Below are positions 35,757-48,122 of a stretch of 64,000 nt of DNA, piece after piece. The stretch is from Oryza sativa Japonica Group. Taxonomy: Eukaryota; Streptophyta; Magnoliopsida; Poales; Poaceae. Position numbers and translations under genes: made by a program. Below the pieces are notes generated by a model. The model did not search any database and was not told the DNA's origin. It saw nothing but the letters and a program-made list of their open reading frames with translations. Numbering within the stretch: position 1 is the stretch's first letter; every line of letters starts with the position of its first letter. The stretch is from the NCBI RefSeq assembly GCF_034140825.1, contig NC_089046.1:1812001-1876000 (forward strand), in the 5' to 3' direction.

Positions 35757-36716
35757 TGTTGGAATTAATGAATGGGCCTTAGCCCACTCGAAGATTAATT
35801 CTTTGGAAAATCACAAAAGCCCACCTCATGGAATGGCATGCATGTGGAGTTTAGTACCACCTTGCTTATTCTAGGAGAGGGGGACCTCCTTAAAAGGGAG
35901 GATGCCCTCCTAGCCACTTGAAGCATGTGTGGTGGAGAGAAGAGGGGAAACACACGCGCGCGCTCGGCTCGCCTGGCAGGGCAGGGCAGGCGGCGCGCGT
36001 GCACGACGTACGCGTCGAATGGTCCGAAAAAATTGGCTCCTCACCCTTGCGCAGATGCAGCCTCCTTTTGCAGTTTTGTTTTGCTGCAAATTCGGATTCG
36101 TTTTGTTTTGGAAACGTTCCGAAAAATCCGGTGCGTGCAAACGGCGTGGAGTCCGGATAAGTTACGCGCGACTTATCCGGTTCGGTTACGCGCAGTAGAG
36201 ATCGTGCGGGCGCCCTGATCAAGCGACCCTTCTCTATATAAACCGACCCGCCGTCTTCACGCAATATATGCGAAAATCAATCTAGGGTTTGCCTCCTACT
36301 CTGTACTGCGCCGTCGCTCGTAGACTACTCCATCCCGCTCGCCGGCGTGCACCAGCGATCGGGAGAGCAGGTCTCCGGAACCTCTGCCTTTGACGTCCTG
36401 CACCGGGAGAAGGCGGCAATAAGGTTTTTGGGAAGCGCTTCGCGTGACTGCTCCCTGTTCGTTCACGACGGCTCGCCTTCCTCTTCGCTCGCATGTTTCG
36501 TGCCTTCGTAGACACCTGCGAAAAGTTTCGACCAAGCAGCCGGTCTTTTCGTCACCTCGGTACGTGTTCAATATGTTGCGCATATTTGATCTGTTCATGT
36601 TATTCTGCGTAGTTTACATGTGTAGATCTAATGATGCGTTCATGCTAGTTTTCATCTGTAATGTCATGATTTATTTATGGAATAAATTAAATCATTATAT
36701 GCCTATAATCTCAACA
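35757..36716 (+). repeat. 5' LTR of the copia element (960 bp)
   Basis: TG...CA ends. It is almost identical to the 3' LTR: about four substitutions plus copy-number differences in short GC-rich repeats. A TATATAAA box lies mid-LTR. Confidence 0.92.
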
Positions 36717-39700
36717 ATCCAAAAACCTTATTATAGGCACTGTGATTTTACTATGGCTGGTTTTGCCGATGCACTGAGGCCGGATAAATTCACCGGTGTG
36801 CATTTTAAGAGATGGCAGATCAGGGTCACTCTGTGGCTGACAGCTATGAAATGCTTCTGGGTGAGTACTGGCAAACCTGAAGGAGTTCTTACTGCTGAAC
36901 AGCAGAAGCAATTCGAGGAAGCCACTACTCTCTTTGTGGGATGCATTCTTAGCGTTCTTGGCGATCGTCTGGTCGAGGTGTATATGCATATGACCGACGC
37001 TAAGGAGTTGTGGGATGCACTGAATACTAAATTCGGTGCTACTGATGCTAGCAATGATCTGTATATCATGGAGCAGTTTCATGACTACAAAATGGCTGAC
37101 AACCGTTCTGTAGTCGAACAGGCTCATGAGATATAAACCATGGCTAAGGAACTCGAACTCCTTAAGTGTGTCTTACCCGACAAATTTGTGGCCGGGTGCA
37201 TTATTGCAAAACTTCCTCCATCTTGGAGGAGTTTCGGTACTGCACTCAAACACAAGAGACAGGAATACTCCGTTGAGGGGTTGATTGCGTCTCTTGATGT
37301 TGAGGAGAAAGCTCGGGAAAAAGATGCCGCGTCTAAGGGCGATGGTGGGCAGTCCAGTGCCAATGTTGTGCACAAGGCCCAGAACAAGAGCAAGGGGAAA
37401 TACAAAGCTCAGCAGACCACCAACTTCAAGAAGCAGAAGAAGAACAACAACAATCCTAATCAGGATGAGAGGACTTGCTTTGTGTGTGGCCAAGTTGGTC
37501 ATCTGGCTAGGAAGTGTCCACAACGCAAGGGGATGAAGGCACCTGCAGGGCAGACTTCTAAGTCTGCTAATGTGACCATTGGCAACACTGGAGATGGAAG
37601 CGGGTATGGTAATTTACCTACTGTTTTTTCAGTTAATCAATCTACTAATTGGTGGGTTGATACTGGGGCCAATGTACATGTTTGTGCTGACATCTCATTG
37701 TTTTCTTCTTATCAGGTCGCACGGGGTTCCACCGTCCTAATGGGGAATGGGTCACATGCTTCTGTTCATGGTGTTGGCACGGTAGATCTGAAGTTTACTT
37801 CGGGAAAGATCGTGCAGCTGAAGAACGTGCAGCATGTCCCTTCTATCGACAGGAATCTTGTTAGTGGCTCCCGTCTGACTAGAGACGGATTTAAGTTGGT
37901 TTTTGAGTCTAATAAAGTAGTCGTGTCTAAACATGGATATTTTATTGGTAAAGGTTATGAGTGCGGAGGCCTGTTCCGCTTTTCCCTTTCTGATTTCTGC
38001 AATAAGTCTGTGAACCATATTTGTGGCAGTGTGGATGATGAGGCTAATGTTTGGCATTCACGTTTATGTCATATTAATTTTGGCTTGATGTCTCGGCTTT
38101 CCAGCATGTGTTTAATTCCTAAGTTTTCCATTGTCAAAGGTTCTAAGTGCCATAGTTGTGTGCAATCGAAGCAACCTCGCAAGCCTCACAAGGCTGCCGA
38201 GGAGAGAAACTTGGCACTACTAGAACTCCTACATTCAGATCTTTGTGAAATGAATGGGGTGTTGACGAAGGGTGGAAAACGATATTTCATGACATTGATT
38301 GATGATGCTACTAGATTTTGCTATGTGTACTTGTTGAAAACGAAAGACGAGGCTCTAGACTATTTTAAAATTTATAAGGCAGAAGTTGAAAATCAACTTG
38401 ACAGAAAGATAAAAAGGCTTAGGTCTGATCGTGGTGGAGAGTTTTTCTCGAACGAGTTTGACTTATTCTGTGAGGAACATGGCATCATACATGAGAGGAC
38501 GCCTCCCTATTCTCCCGAGTCTAATGGGATTGCTGAAAGGAAGAACCGCACACTGACTGACTTGGTGAATGCCATGTTGGACACCGCGGGACTGCCTAAG
38601 GCATGGTGGGGGGAGGCATTGTTGACCTCAAATCATGTGTTAAACAGAGTTCCTAACAGAAATAAGGACAAAACACCATATGAGATATGGATTGGTAGAA
38701 AACCATCACTTTCTTATCTGCGCACATGGGGGTGCTTGGCGAAAGTCAATGTACCAATAACGAAGAAGCGCAAACTTGGACCTAAGACTGTGGACTGTGT
38801 TTTTCTGGGATATGCTCATCATAGCATTGCCTATAGATTTTTAATAGTTAAATCCGAGGTACCGGACATGCATGTTGGTACAATTATGGAGTCTCGTGAT
38901 GCTACCTTCTTTGAGAGCTTTTTTCCAATGAAGGATACACATAGTGGTTCGAACCAACCCTCTGAAATAATTCCCAGTTCAATCACACCACCAGAACAAA
39001 CTGAACATACACATGAACTTGTCTCTGAGGAGGATGTCAGTGAAGCTCCTCGAAGGAGTAAGAGACAAAGGACGGCTAAGTCTTTTGGTGATGATTTCAC
39101 TGTGTACCTCGTGGATGACACTCCTAAGTCAATTTCAGAAGCATATGCATCTCCTGATGCAGACTACTGGAAGGAGGCTGTCCGTAGTGAAATGGATTCC
39201 ATTATCGCTAACGGGACTTGGGAGGTGACAGAGCGACCCTATGGGTGTAAACCTGTGGGGTGCAAGTGGGTGTTCAAGAAGAAGCTTAGGCCTAACGGTA
39301 CTATTGAAAAGTACAAGGCTCGGCTTGTTGCTAAGGGCTATACTCAGAAAGAAGGCGAAGATTTCTTTGACACTTACTCACCTGTTGCTAGATTGACCAC
39401 AATTCGTGTGCTACTTTCCCTAGCAGCCTCACATGGTCTTCTCGTTCATCAAATGGACGTTAAGACAGCTTTTCTTAATGGAGAGCTGGATGAGGAGATC
39501 TATATGGATCAACCTGATGGGTTTGTAGTTGAAGGTCAAGAAGGCAAAGTGTGCAAATTGTTGAAGTCTTTGTATGGTCTGAAACAAGCTCCTAAGCAAT
39601 GGCATGAGAAATTTGACAAAACATTGACATCTGCAGGCTTTGCAGTCAATGAGGCAGATAAATGTGTGTACTATCGCCATGGTGGGGGTGAGGGAGTTAT

Positions 39701-41217
39701 TTTGTGCTTGTATGTTGACGACATACTGATATTTGGGACAAACCTTGAGGTGATAAATGAGGTTTAATCATTCTTGTCTCAAAATTTTGATATGAAAGAT
39801 TTGGGAGTAGCTGATGTTATCTTAAACATTAAGCTAATTAGAGGTGAGAATGGGATTACTCTCTTGCAGTCCCATTATGTGGAGAAGATCTTGAATCGCT
39901 TTGGCTACATTGATAGTAAGCCTTCTCCAACACCTTATGATCCTAGCTTGTTGCTTCGCAAGAACAAGAGAATTGCTAGGAATCAACTGGAATACTCCCA
40001 AATCATTGGCTCGTTGATGTACCTGACTAGTGCAACTAGGCCTGATATCTCCTTTGCTGTGAGCAAGTTGAGCCGATTTACTTCTAATCCGGGAGATGAT
40101 CACTGGCGTGCGCTTGAGCGAGTAATGCGCTATCTGAAAGGTACTGTGGAATTGGGGCTTCACTATACTGGGTATCCTGCGGTACTGGAGGGTTATAGTG
40201 ATTCTAACTGGATCTCTGATGTGGATGAGATCAAAGCCACTAGTGGATATGTTTTCACACTGGGTGGTGGTGCTGTTTCATGGAGGTCTTGCAAACAGAC
40301 AATTTTGACGAGGTCAACCATGGAAGCAGAACTAACGGCACTGGATACTGCTACTGTTGAGGCAGAATGGCTGCGTGATCTATTAATGGATCTGCCTGTT
40401 GTTGAAAAACCGGTGCCGGCTATCCTTATGAACTGTGACAATCAAACGGTAATTGTCAAAGTGAATAGTTCTAAGGATAATATGAAATCGTCTAGACATG
40501 TGAAAAGACGATTGAAGTCTATCAGGAAATTAAGAAACTCCGGAGTTATAACGTTGGATTACATCCAAACAGCGAGAAACCTGGCAGATCCCTTTACGAA
40601 GGGACTATCACGAAATGTGATAGACAATGCATCGAAGGAGATGGGTTTGAGACCCATGTGAGTTATACTATGGTGGTAACCCAGTCTATGTGATCGGAGA
40701 TCCCGTGAATTAGATCCTGGGAAGAACAAACCATTAATAAACTAGAGGAGAGTACCAATATATATACCCTATCCAAGTGAAGATGCATATACTCTCGTGA
40801 GCTGCAAGGCAGGTTGGCTATGCTTTAATGAGTTCTGTTGGCTTTAATTAGCAAAGATGTTGTCCTGCAGAGCATTCTTGAAGGAACTCACCTTTGTGAG
40901 CTTGACTGTTGGTCGCAGTCTATGAAGATTTTGGGTGAATCTTCTAGGAAGCTTACTAAAGACCTAGGAGTATGACTTATACGCTCCACCCGAGGGGTAG
41001 TCTACAGACGGTCTAGTACCAGATAAGACTTTGAGTGAAACTTGCTTGCACAAGACTTGCAATTCAAGGCGTAGTCCATTGTTCAAGTTGTGAGTAAGTG
41101 TAGCTTGGAGTTCTAGGTGGATGTTCAACCTTAATTGGTCTCCATCGAACCGCTGGTATATAAACAGTACATTGGAAAAGGCAAATCTCAGTGGGATTTT
41201 GAGATTTGGTGGGGGAT

Positions 41218-42186
41218 TGTTGGAATTAATGAATGGGCCTTAGCCCACTCGAAGATTAATTCTTTGGAAAATCACAAAAGCCCACCTCATGGGATGGCAT
41301 GCATGTGGAGTTTAGTACCACCTTGCTTATTCTAGGAGAGGGGGACCTCCTTAAAAGGGAGGATGCCCTCCTAGCCACTTGAAGCATGTGTGGTGGAGAG
41401 AAGAGGGGAAACACACGCGCGCGCTCGCTCGCCTCGCCTGGCAGGGCAGGGCAGGGCAGGCGGCGCGCGTGCACGACGTACGCGTCGAATGGTCCGAAAA
41501 AATTGGCTCCTCACCCTTGCGCAGATGCAGCCTCCTTTTGCAGTTTTGTTTTGCTGCAAATTCGGATTCGTTTTGTTTTGGAAACGTTCCGAAAAATCCG
41601 GTGCGTGCAAACGGCGTGGAGTCCGGATAAGTTACGCGCGACTTATCCGGTTCGGTTACGCGCAGTAGAGATCGTGCGGGCGCCCTGATCAAGCGACCCT
41701 TCTCTATATAAACCGACCCGCCGTCTTCACGCAATATATGCGAAAATCAATCTAGGGTTTGCCTCCTACTCTGTACTGCGCCGTCGCTCGTAGACTACTC
41801 CATCCCGCTCGCCGGCGTGCACCAGCGATCGGGAGAGCAGGTCTCCGGAACCTCTGCCTTTGACGTCCTGCACCGGGAGAAGGCGGCAATAAGGTTTTTG
41901 GGAAGCGCTTCGCGCGACTGCTCCCTGTTCGTTCACGACGGCTCGCCTTCCTCTTCGCTCGCGTGTTTCGTGCCTTCGTAGACACCTGCGAAAAGTTTCG
42001 ACCAAGCAGCCGGTCTTTTCGTCACCTCGGTACGTGTTCAATATGTTGCGCATATTTGATCTGTTCATGTTATTCTGCGTAGTTTACATGTGTAGATCTA
42101 ATGATGCGTTCATGCTAGTTTTCATCTGTAATGTCATGATTTATTTATGGAATAAATTAAATCATTATATGCCCATAATCTCAACA
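41218..42186 (+). repeat. 3' LTR of the copia element (969 bp)
   Basis: Matches the 5' LTR as described there. Identity near 99.5 percent suggests insertion within a few hundred thousand years at common grass rates (inference). The 40660-41217 stretch before it is non-coding 3' internal sequence of the element. Confidence 0.92.
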
Positions 42187-42309
42187 ACAGTATGGTTGGC
42201 CGATGCCGCTGACTGCCGCCGGGAAGGTCTCCACGACTTGCCGGAGTTGGTCATAGATTTCCATGTGAGACGTTCCGTCGGCCGCTTCGGCAGTTGAGGA
42301 GGAAGCCAT

Positions 42310-43466
42310 GAAGTGTGTAGTCCTACGAAAACAATAATGAGTCTTAGTCCCGTGAACCTGACAATATATGATTGAGATGTAACTTGCAAACATGCATCTA
42401 AGAGAAGAGACAAATCCCAGCAGAGTTCTCAAGCTAGCTGGCACTGATAATCCACCATTAATTGATTGTTAGAGTCTGTACATCCGTACTTATGTGACCT
42501 ATTTTTCATTCCTTAATTCCCTCCTCTCAAATTATGGTGTTAGGTTGAGAAATTTCATGAACATGGGGGTTAAACTTTACCTTGCAAAAAAATGCTGTTT
42601 TTTCTGAGGGACAAATTTATCATGGTGTCTAGTAGTAAGATCAGCTTTAATTAACTATGCGCACCGAAACAAGGGTTTGGTAGTGATGTAATTGTGAATT
42701 ACAGTCTTTCTTTTCAGAGATGAAATCATGCAAACTACTTTCTAGACTAGAAGGTAATGGACAATCATCTCAATAAAGTATATATACGACATACTCCTAG
42801 TTGCTAAGTGTAAGATCAGTTCAGCTAACTATAGATGTGACTCGAAAAAATAATTTGGAGGAAAACAAATGGAAGAGCAGATTAGCAGGTCCGTAGCATA
42901 TCATCCTTATAGCCTTGGACAGTTGGACTAGAATCGCAGTTTCTCTTTGCTCGTGCCTCCCTATGCCAATTGAGGTAGCTCGTTTTACTGCTCTAAAATA
43001 AATTGTTTTGGACATTGAATGGTCCTTCGGTTCAAGTAATAATCAATGGTTTAATGTTTTTTGCTTTTTTCCCTCAGTATTTTTATTTTTATTTCTAATT
43101 TATTAGAGTGTCACTTGGTGGTATAGAAATGTTTCGGAGGATGTTTAATAATCTTTAGCATATCAAGAAACAGTGTGGATCATTTGAACGTTATTAGTGA
43201 ATTTTGATGAATGATCTGAAAACTGTATGACGATAGTTACGTACACCAAACTAATCCACAAAGCCAAACAACCTAACAACCCAACTCACGGCTAACCGGC
43301 AACATTTTATTATATTACTTGCAATGATTTGATTTACAAATTTCCAGTACATATATGTATTTCTTCACTCGTGAATACGCAAGAGATTGTATCTCTATTA
43401 AACACCGAAAACGGCACACAAACTATTTTTTGAAAGAAAAAACATATACTCCTAGTTTGTTTTAAT
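42310..43466. other. 5' flank of sulfotransferase copy 1 and 3' flank of copy 2
   Basis: AT-rich, no gene. The part at 42390-42620 is clearly similar to 49620-49940 (shared GAGACAAATCCCAGCAGAGTT, CACCATTAATTGATTGTTAG, TTATGGTGTTAGGTTGAGAA). It is therefore part of the duplicated sulfotransferase unit's upstream region. Confidence 0.6.
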
Positions 43467-44480
43467 TTATTCTCTTTTTACTTGTAAAAACTGCGGATGT
43501 AACAACAAGCCAGACCCTTTAAACTTGCTCTTTGTAATCTCATCAATCCTCCTTGCCATCTCTGGCGTCAGGTGGTTTCTCCAATCTCCGACCACGCCAC
43601 GCCGGAAGAACGTGTTGTTTGGGACAGTGCTATCGACTATGGTGATCGTTCCCGACCGATTCACCTCTAATCCGGACATGTTCTCCAATGCGCAGGCCTC
43701 CACGATATTCCTATCCACCCCGTGCTTCTGCTCCTCCGTCGTGAATGGACATCCGACAAACTCGGCAAGGCGTCTCAACTGGCCGAGTGTGTCGGCGGCG
43801 AGCTCCTCGTAGGTCAAGAAGAGTACCTGGTTCGGCTTCTCGACGTGCCACCTCCAGTAGCCGAGGATATGCTCCCAGAACGGCCCAAACTGCGAGACGC
43901 CATCGCAGAATTGCCGGTGCGCCTCGTCGATGTCCCACGGCATGAACCTGTTCCAAAAGTGCCAGAGCGAGACGAAGCAGTCCTTGGGGTCCCGACAAAG
44001 GTACACCACCTTACAACCGGATGTAGCGACGGAGTTTGGCAGTGACTGGGACGGGATGTGCGTCATAAACAACCGCGGCGAAGATAAGGAGCTCAGGTCA
44101 GGGATCCGGTCATTGACGAACACCTGGGACTCGAGGAAAGGGACGAGCTGGTGCGGGCTGTGCGCCACCAGCTCGTCAGTTCCGCGGTGGAGAGTCGAGT
44201 ACAGAAGCACCTTGAGCCAAGTGGTGCCGGACTTGGGGAAGGTGGTGAGGAAGATGTCGGTGGCGCGCGCCGTCAGGTGCTCCTTGATCACCATGGAGCT
44301 CACAACCCCATTCGTGAACGTGTACCACCCGTCCGGGTGGCGGCTGCACGGGAGGCCGATGAGGCTGGGAGCCGACGGAAAGGTCTCTGCGACTCGTCGG
44401 AGTTGGTCGTATATCTCCTTATGAGCTGTTGCTTCGTCGGCCGACTCGGGTGCAGAAGAGAGCCGGAAGGAGGGCGCCAT
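43467..44480 (-). CDS. Cytosolic sulfotransferase (SOT/SULT family), copy 2, intact
   Basis: An intronless 337-residue protein, the usual size for plant soluble sulfotransferases. 5'-phosphosulfate loop FPKSGTTWLK at 81-90; catalytic His141 in MTHIPSQSLP; 3'-phosphate site CRDPKDCFVSLWHFWNR at 162-178; C-terminal PAPS motif RRGVVGDWRNHLTPEMA at 293-309. No signal peptide or membrane segment; cytosolic. It transfers sulfate from PAPS to an acceptor hydroxyl; candidate acceptors known for plant members are brassinosteroids, flavonols, hydroxyjasmonate or salicylate, but the sequence does not decide. It is the only copy of five in this cluster with an uninterrupted full-length frame. A TATA-like box lies about 85-95 bp upstream of the ATG and is conserved in copy 4. 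Confidence 0.93.
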   Translation of the reverse strand: MAPSFRLSSAPESADEATAHKEIYDQLRRVAETFPSAPSLIGLPCSRHPDGWYTFTNGVVSSMVIKEHLTARATDIFLTTFPKSGTTWLKVLLYSTLHRGTDELVAHSPHQLVPFLESQVFVNDRIPDLSSLSSPRLFMTHIPSQSLPNSVATSGCKVVYLCRDPKDCFVSLWHFWNRFMPWDIDEAHRQFCDGVSQFGPFWEHILGYWRWHVEKPNQVLFLTYEELAADTLGQLRRLAEFVGCPFTTEEQKHGVDRNIVEACALENMSGLEVNRSGTITIVDSTVPNNTFFRRGVVGDWRNHLTPEMARRIDEITKSKFKGSGLLLHPQFLQVKRE

Positions 44481-44562
44481 GAAGAATGAATCCAGCAGAA
44501 CACCAGTTAATGAGCAATGTATTTTTTCTTTGATCCAATCATACTCTCTGGGAGTATGAAGT

Positions 44563-44576
44563 GCAAATATATAGTA
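44563..44576 (-). promoter_or_regulatory. TATA-like box of sulfotransferase copy 2
   Basis: The minus strand reads CTATATATTTGCAC, about 85-95 bp before the start codon at 44480. The same word with matching flank (TATATATTTGCACTT) occurs at the same distance upstream of copy 4. Confidence 0.6.
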
Positions 44577-44879
44577 CTATCTCGGAGAGGAGAGTAGTCC
44601 GGAAGTAATAATAAAGTATTCAAGTTGACATTAATTAGTATTAACTTGTTATTATGTCTAGGTGTTAGCATCTTTTTTAGATCATCAAAGATTTCGTTGA
44701 ACAATAGCATCTCTAGTTATGTAGATTAATTTTATCTCTTTTTCTTTCTTTAATGCACGTGATGCTCAACTTGAGCTTGAAAAAAGTTGTTAATGCTTCG
44801 GAGGGTTAAATTTACCGTGACATATGGATTTAGCTCTTAGCGGAGGGCATTATCTTGTCCATTGTATAGTTTTTTCTTT

Positions 44880-45530
44880 ACAAAGTTCCGGGGGGGGGGG
44901 GGGGGGGGTTTCCCCACCTGAATTTTATGAAAGGAATGAAGACTTGCAGTTACATCTTAGATTACAGAGTTTCGAAAAGCAGACGATAGTGTTTCCTTCC
45001 ACGAGGAAACAATGCCCCTATCATCCGAATTGAAACGCTTTGCCCAAAGAGTTGCATCATCTATACATTTAGTTACTAGTCTACGCAAGGATGTTTGCAG
45101 CCCCTTGAAAACAACATCATGCCTGTGGTTCCACAGGCCCCAAAAGCAGAGAAAGAAGAAGACTCTGAAGTGCTTGATGGGAATGCCATCTAGGCGGCCT
45201 AAACTTGCGAGATTGGCTGAGCTTGTCAGTCCTGGGACAATCTAAATGGTCGACCAGAACGTCTGAGAAAAAGAGCAATCAACACAGAAATGAAAAGCAT
45301 TTTCTTCTAAAACACCACAAAGATCGCAGTTCACGGACGAAACAATTTTCTTTTTGTACAGGTTCTGCTTTGTGGGGAGGCGTTCTTTAGATAATAACCA
45401 AATGAAGAACTGAATCTTCGGAGGAGATTTACTTTTCCAAATTATTTTCCAATTTTGGTCGTCTTGGCGGTCTTCATGCAAGTACTCGTAGATTTGCTTG
45501 GACTTCAAGATGGTGGCGTGTGGAGCATTG
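44880..45530 (-). mobile_element. LINE fragment with zf-RVT module and poly-C 3' region
   Basis: The minus-strand frame 45508-45242 reads IIWKSKSPPKIQFFIWLLSK, ERLPTKQNLYKKKIVSS, then CDLCGVLEENAFHFCVDCSF: linker plus CxxC/HxxxxC zf-RVT of a plant L1-type LINE. The 3' side on this strand ends with a TCATAAAATTCAGGTGGGG word and a run of 19 C (19 G on +, 44890-44908), typical of rice LINE 3' regions but unusually long. RT and endonuclease domains are absent; a truncated copy. Confidence 0.7.
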
Positions 45531-45639
45531 AGGGCTCCCCTTTCGTTCAGTTGATCAACTTAGTACGAAATCACTCAAAGCGAGAAGGAGATGTTGTAGC
45601 TGAGAAGGAGATCTTGTCCATTGTATAGTGATAGCAGAT

Positions 45640-46440
45640 GGTGGTATTATCTTGCTCATTGTATTATGATTGATGACAATCGTGAGAACGATGTATATCA
45701 AAATACATTCAATGTTATATTTAATGAAACTAATTTAGTATTATTGCTAATTATTTTTATAGATAGATTTGATAAAATGTCAAAACGATTGATAAGATGA
45801 AACGAATGGAGTAGTTGCTAAGTTAGTGAAACCTATATAATCTTGGACATAGTAAACTATGACAAAATATGACTGGCAACCTAACGCGTCGTATTTTACT
45901 ATGACATTGATGAGTGGATTAGCTCTTAGCAAGATGCATTATCTTGCCCATTTTATAGTATATATACACTACACTGATCAGAAGATATCATTAGGATCTT
46001 ACGATGAAAATTATTGATCGAACATGATAAGACAAGCGTTATTAATTATCAACCTAAAGCACCAAAGTGTACTGATCATTTATAGTTTAGCAGTAAGCTT
46101 GTAGACTTCTAGTTTGGTTAGTTACACCCACCGATATGACAACGATATAATAACTAGGAATTGCATAGTGTTGTATTTCAGATATACATCATGCAAAACT
46201 AGTACTCCATAAGATATGCGAACGTGGTTGCGAAGCGTAACAGTAGGTCAGATCGATCCATTATTAATTACACAGAAAGAAATATCTAGTATACTTTATA
46301 AACCAAACTTGAAGAATAGCCGAGTGTATCTGCACGCTTCTAAACATGACATCCATCAGCAAAATTGCAAAGGACGGCTGCAAATTAAAGGTGAGATCAC
46401 CAGGCTACATTCATTAATTACCTATCAGTCCAGCACGACA
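45640..46440. repeat. Diverged copy of the sulfotransferase upstream block
   Basis: The series ATACTGATCAGAAGATA, then a TTTAGCAGTAA(T/G), TTCTAGTTTG and ATTGCATAGTGTTG order recurs at 45970-46200, 51790-52000 and 56580-56800. It marks homologous far-upstream regions of copies 2, 3 and 4. No coding sequence. Confidence 0.65.
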
Positions 46441-46699
46441 TTTTAGAGCATCATATCGATCATATCTTGCTATAAAATTATAACCCACTAATCTTAAAGA
46501 TCAATATATAAACATGTCACATCATTATCCACTAGCAATAATTACATATAAAACTTATGTAAGCATGCAATATCATCTATAATTCATTGAATTTTACAAA
46601 TCATCATCCAATCATCTTCCTTCACATTATTTTTAACAATATGCATTTTTAACAATATGCATATATGTATCCATCATTTTTATAATACTTAATATATAT

Positions 46700-46903
46700 T
46701 CATCCATATAATCAAGTGCGGGATATCATATTTCATCTATAATTTCATACATAGTCTGCTAAATGTATCTCTCTGAATATAGTTTGACAAACCAGTTTTA
46801 TTTATTGTTAATAACTAATATAATTTTTACTTTTATCTCGATTATTAAAAAATATTTAAAGTTACATAGAAATTTCCACAGCAAAGCGCGGGGAATCACC
46901 TAG
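46700..46903 (+). mobile_element. Helitron-like 3' terminus
   Basis: AT-rich sequence ends with a short GC-rich hairpin region (AGCAAAGCGCGGGG) followed by CTAG then T at 46900-46904. This is the CTRR-T pattern of Helitron 3' ends. The matching 5' TC end was not located. Confidence 0.35.
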
Positions 46904-47730
46904 TATCTTTAAGGCATACACCCTTCGTTCAAAAAGAATCATTTCTATGGATGAATCTAAATAAATGCATATCCAGATTCCTAATAAGAAGTACCGCCGA
47001 ACACCACCAAACACGACTTTGCAAACACATAGAAACAATGGAGTATGTGGACCTTGCCGACACAATGAGCAATGCATCATCTGAGAGAGACAACCGCCGC
47101 AACGGGTGACCAGATTCTCGGTGTAGATGACCCAAGGTTCCTCGTCGTGCATTGCGTCAAGCAGATCTAGGGCCGAAGGGCGTGTTCTAAAAAAAAAGAA
47201 AGGCAATGGCTCAAGAACTTCACTGCAAATATGCGGATCTTACACTTTGGAACCAAAATGGGATAGCGGCAAACGTGTGCTTGGACCATTATAAGTTGGG
47301 CCGGAATGGTACTGGGACCTCGGTGAGGGCCCTTTTTTTCCTCAATGTGACTGAAGCCAACATGAGACCCATGATAGGTTGATCGGCTTCCGATCGGCTC
47401 CTTTTTTTTAAAGGAACACAACAGGGGAGGCACCTGTTGTTTGGGAAAACTTTATTAATAAAGTAAAAGGGGTCTGAAAAGAAAATTGCAACAAACTAAT
47501 CCAGCTCATGGCTACATTTTTGTCTCTCTTATTCAATCTCAACAACAAAAGGAGAAGATTACCCTGAAGGAGCTGCCTCCAAGAAGTTGTGCCGGAATGG
47601 GTTTACCACTTACATGCAGGCTGGGCCGGAACCATCGGTACGCCAGAACGACTATACACGTAGGTGAATCCAAATCGCAAGACATAACCGACGTTTCATT
47701 TTTTGTATTTTCTAGTTAATCTATGCTTTT
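46904..47730. other. Spacer, unassigned
   Basis: A minus-strand frame near 47010-47206 contains SALDLLDAMHDEEPWVIYTE followed by a Cys-rich stretch. It has no family I recognise and no supporting context; possibly a gene fragment. Nothing else seen. Confidence 0.3.
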
Positions 47731-47734
47731 CTAG

Positions 47735-48122
47735 TTAATGAGGCCGAGGATGTAGTCGTTGATGAACAGCTGCGACTCGAGGAAAGGGACGAGCTGGTGG
47801 AAGGACTGTGCGCCACCAGCTCGATCGTGAGTGCCACAGTGGAGAGCGGAGTTCAGAAGCACCTTGAGCCAATGAGCCATGTGCTGCCGAGTGAAGAAGC
47901 TAGCGCCCTGATCCAATGAACCATGTGGTGCCGGACTTAGAGAAGGTAGCGATGAAGACGTTGGTGGCACGCGCAGTCAGATGCCTCTTGTTGAGCATGG
48001 CGCTCACAACTCCCTGCCTGGACATTTACCAGCCATCGGGACGGCGGCAGCATCAGCATGACTTGCTCTGACTTGTTGATCCGTCGGCCACTTGGGCCGT
48101 TGAGGAATGAGGAGGCGACCAT
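47735..48122 (-). pseudogene. Sulfotransferase copy 5: truncated 5' fragment
   Basis: Minus-strand sequence matches the first ~130 codons of the other copies in scattered frames: start region MVASSFLNG, CERH/RHPDGW-like sequence, a garbled PAPS loop region, then FHQLVPFLESQLFIND. It carries several frameshifts and an internal duplication around a CCATGTG(C/G)TGCCG word. The C-terminal two-thirds are missing. Its start codon lies exactly at the insertion point of the CACTA element at 48123-49565. Clearly dead. Confidence 0.8.

Larger units (their letters stand above)
35757..42186 (+). mobile_element. Ty1/copia LTR retrotransposon, nearly complete, young
   Basis: A 6430-bp element with 5-bp target duplication ACAGT (35752-35756, 42187-42191). 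LTRs begin TGTTGGAATT and end TCTCAACA. A purine tract (GGTGGGGGA) precedes the 3' LTR. Parts in copia order: gag-like region about 36750-37600 with a CCHC zinc knuckle ([14 protein letters not shown]), protease about 37640-37900, integrase about 38040-38750, reverse transcriptase about 39180-39950 with a YVDD box, RNase H about 40180-40620. The reading frame is broken at about two places, so it looks like a recently dead or non-autonomous copy. A canonical tRNA primer site was not obvious after the 5' LTR. Confidence 0.92.
34898..42309 (-). pseudogene. Cytosolic sulfotransferase copy 1, split by a copia element and frameshifted
   Basis: The 5' part (42309-42187) encodes MASSSTAEAADGTSHMEIYD then QLRQVVETFPAAVSGIGQPY. 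The gene resumes at about 35756 with RHPDGWY and runs to a stop at 34898. The copia element at 35757-42186 separates the two, with ACAGT duplicated. The PAPS loop TFPKSGTTWLK is present, as are CRDPKDCFVSLWHFWNR and RRGVVGDWRN. A second lesion at about 35570-35600 is a small deletion against the intact copy, removing most of HSPHQLV and shifting frame. Apart from these two lesions the coding sequence is well kept, so loss of function looks recent. Cytosolic sulfotransferases transfer sulfate from PAPS to hydroxyls of hormones, flavonoids or other small molecules; the substrate cannot be told. Confidence 0.85.

Noticed and set aside
36750-40661. Long frames as a host gene
   Set aside because: Domain order and flanking LTRs identify them as the copia polyprotein.
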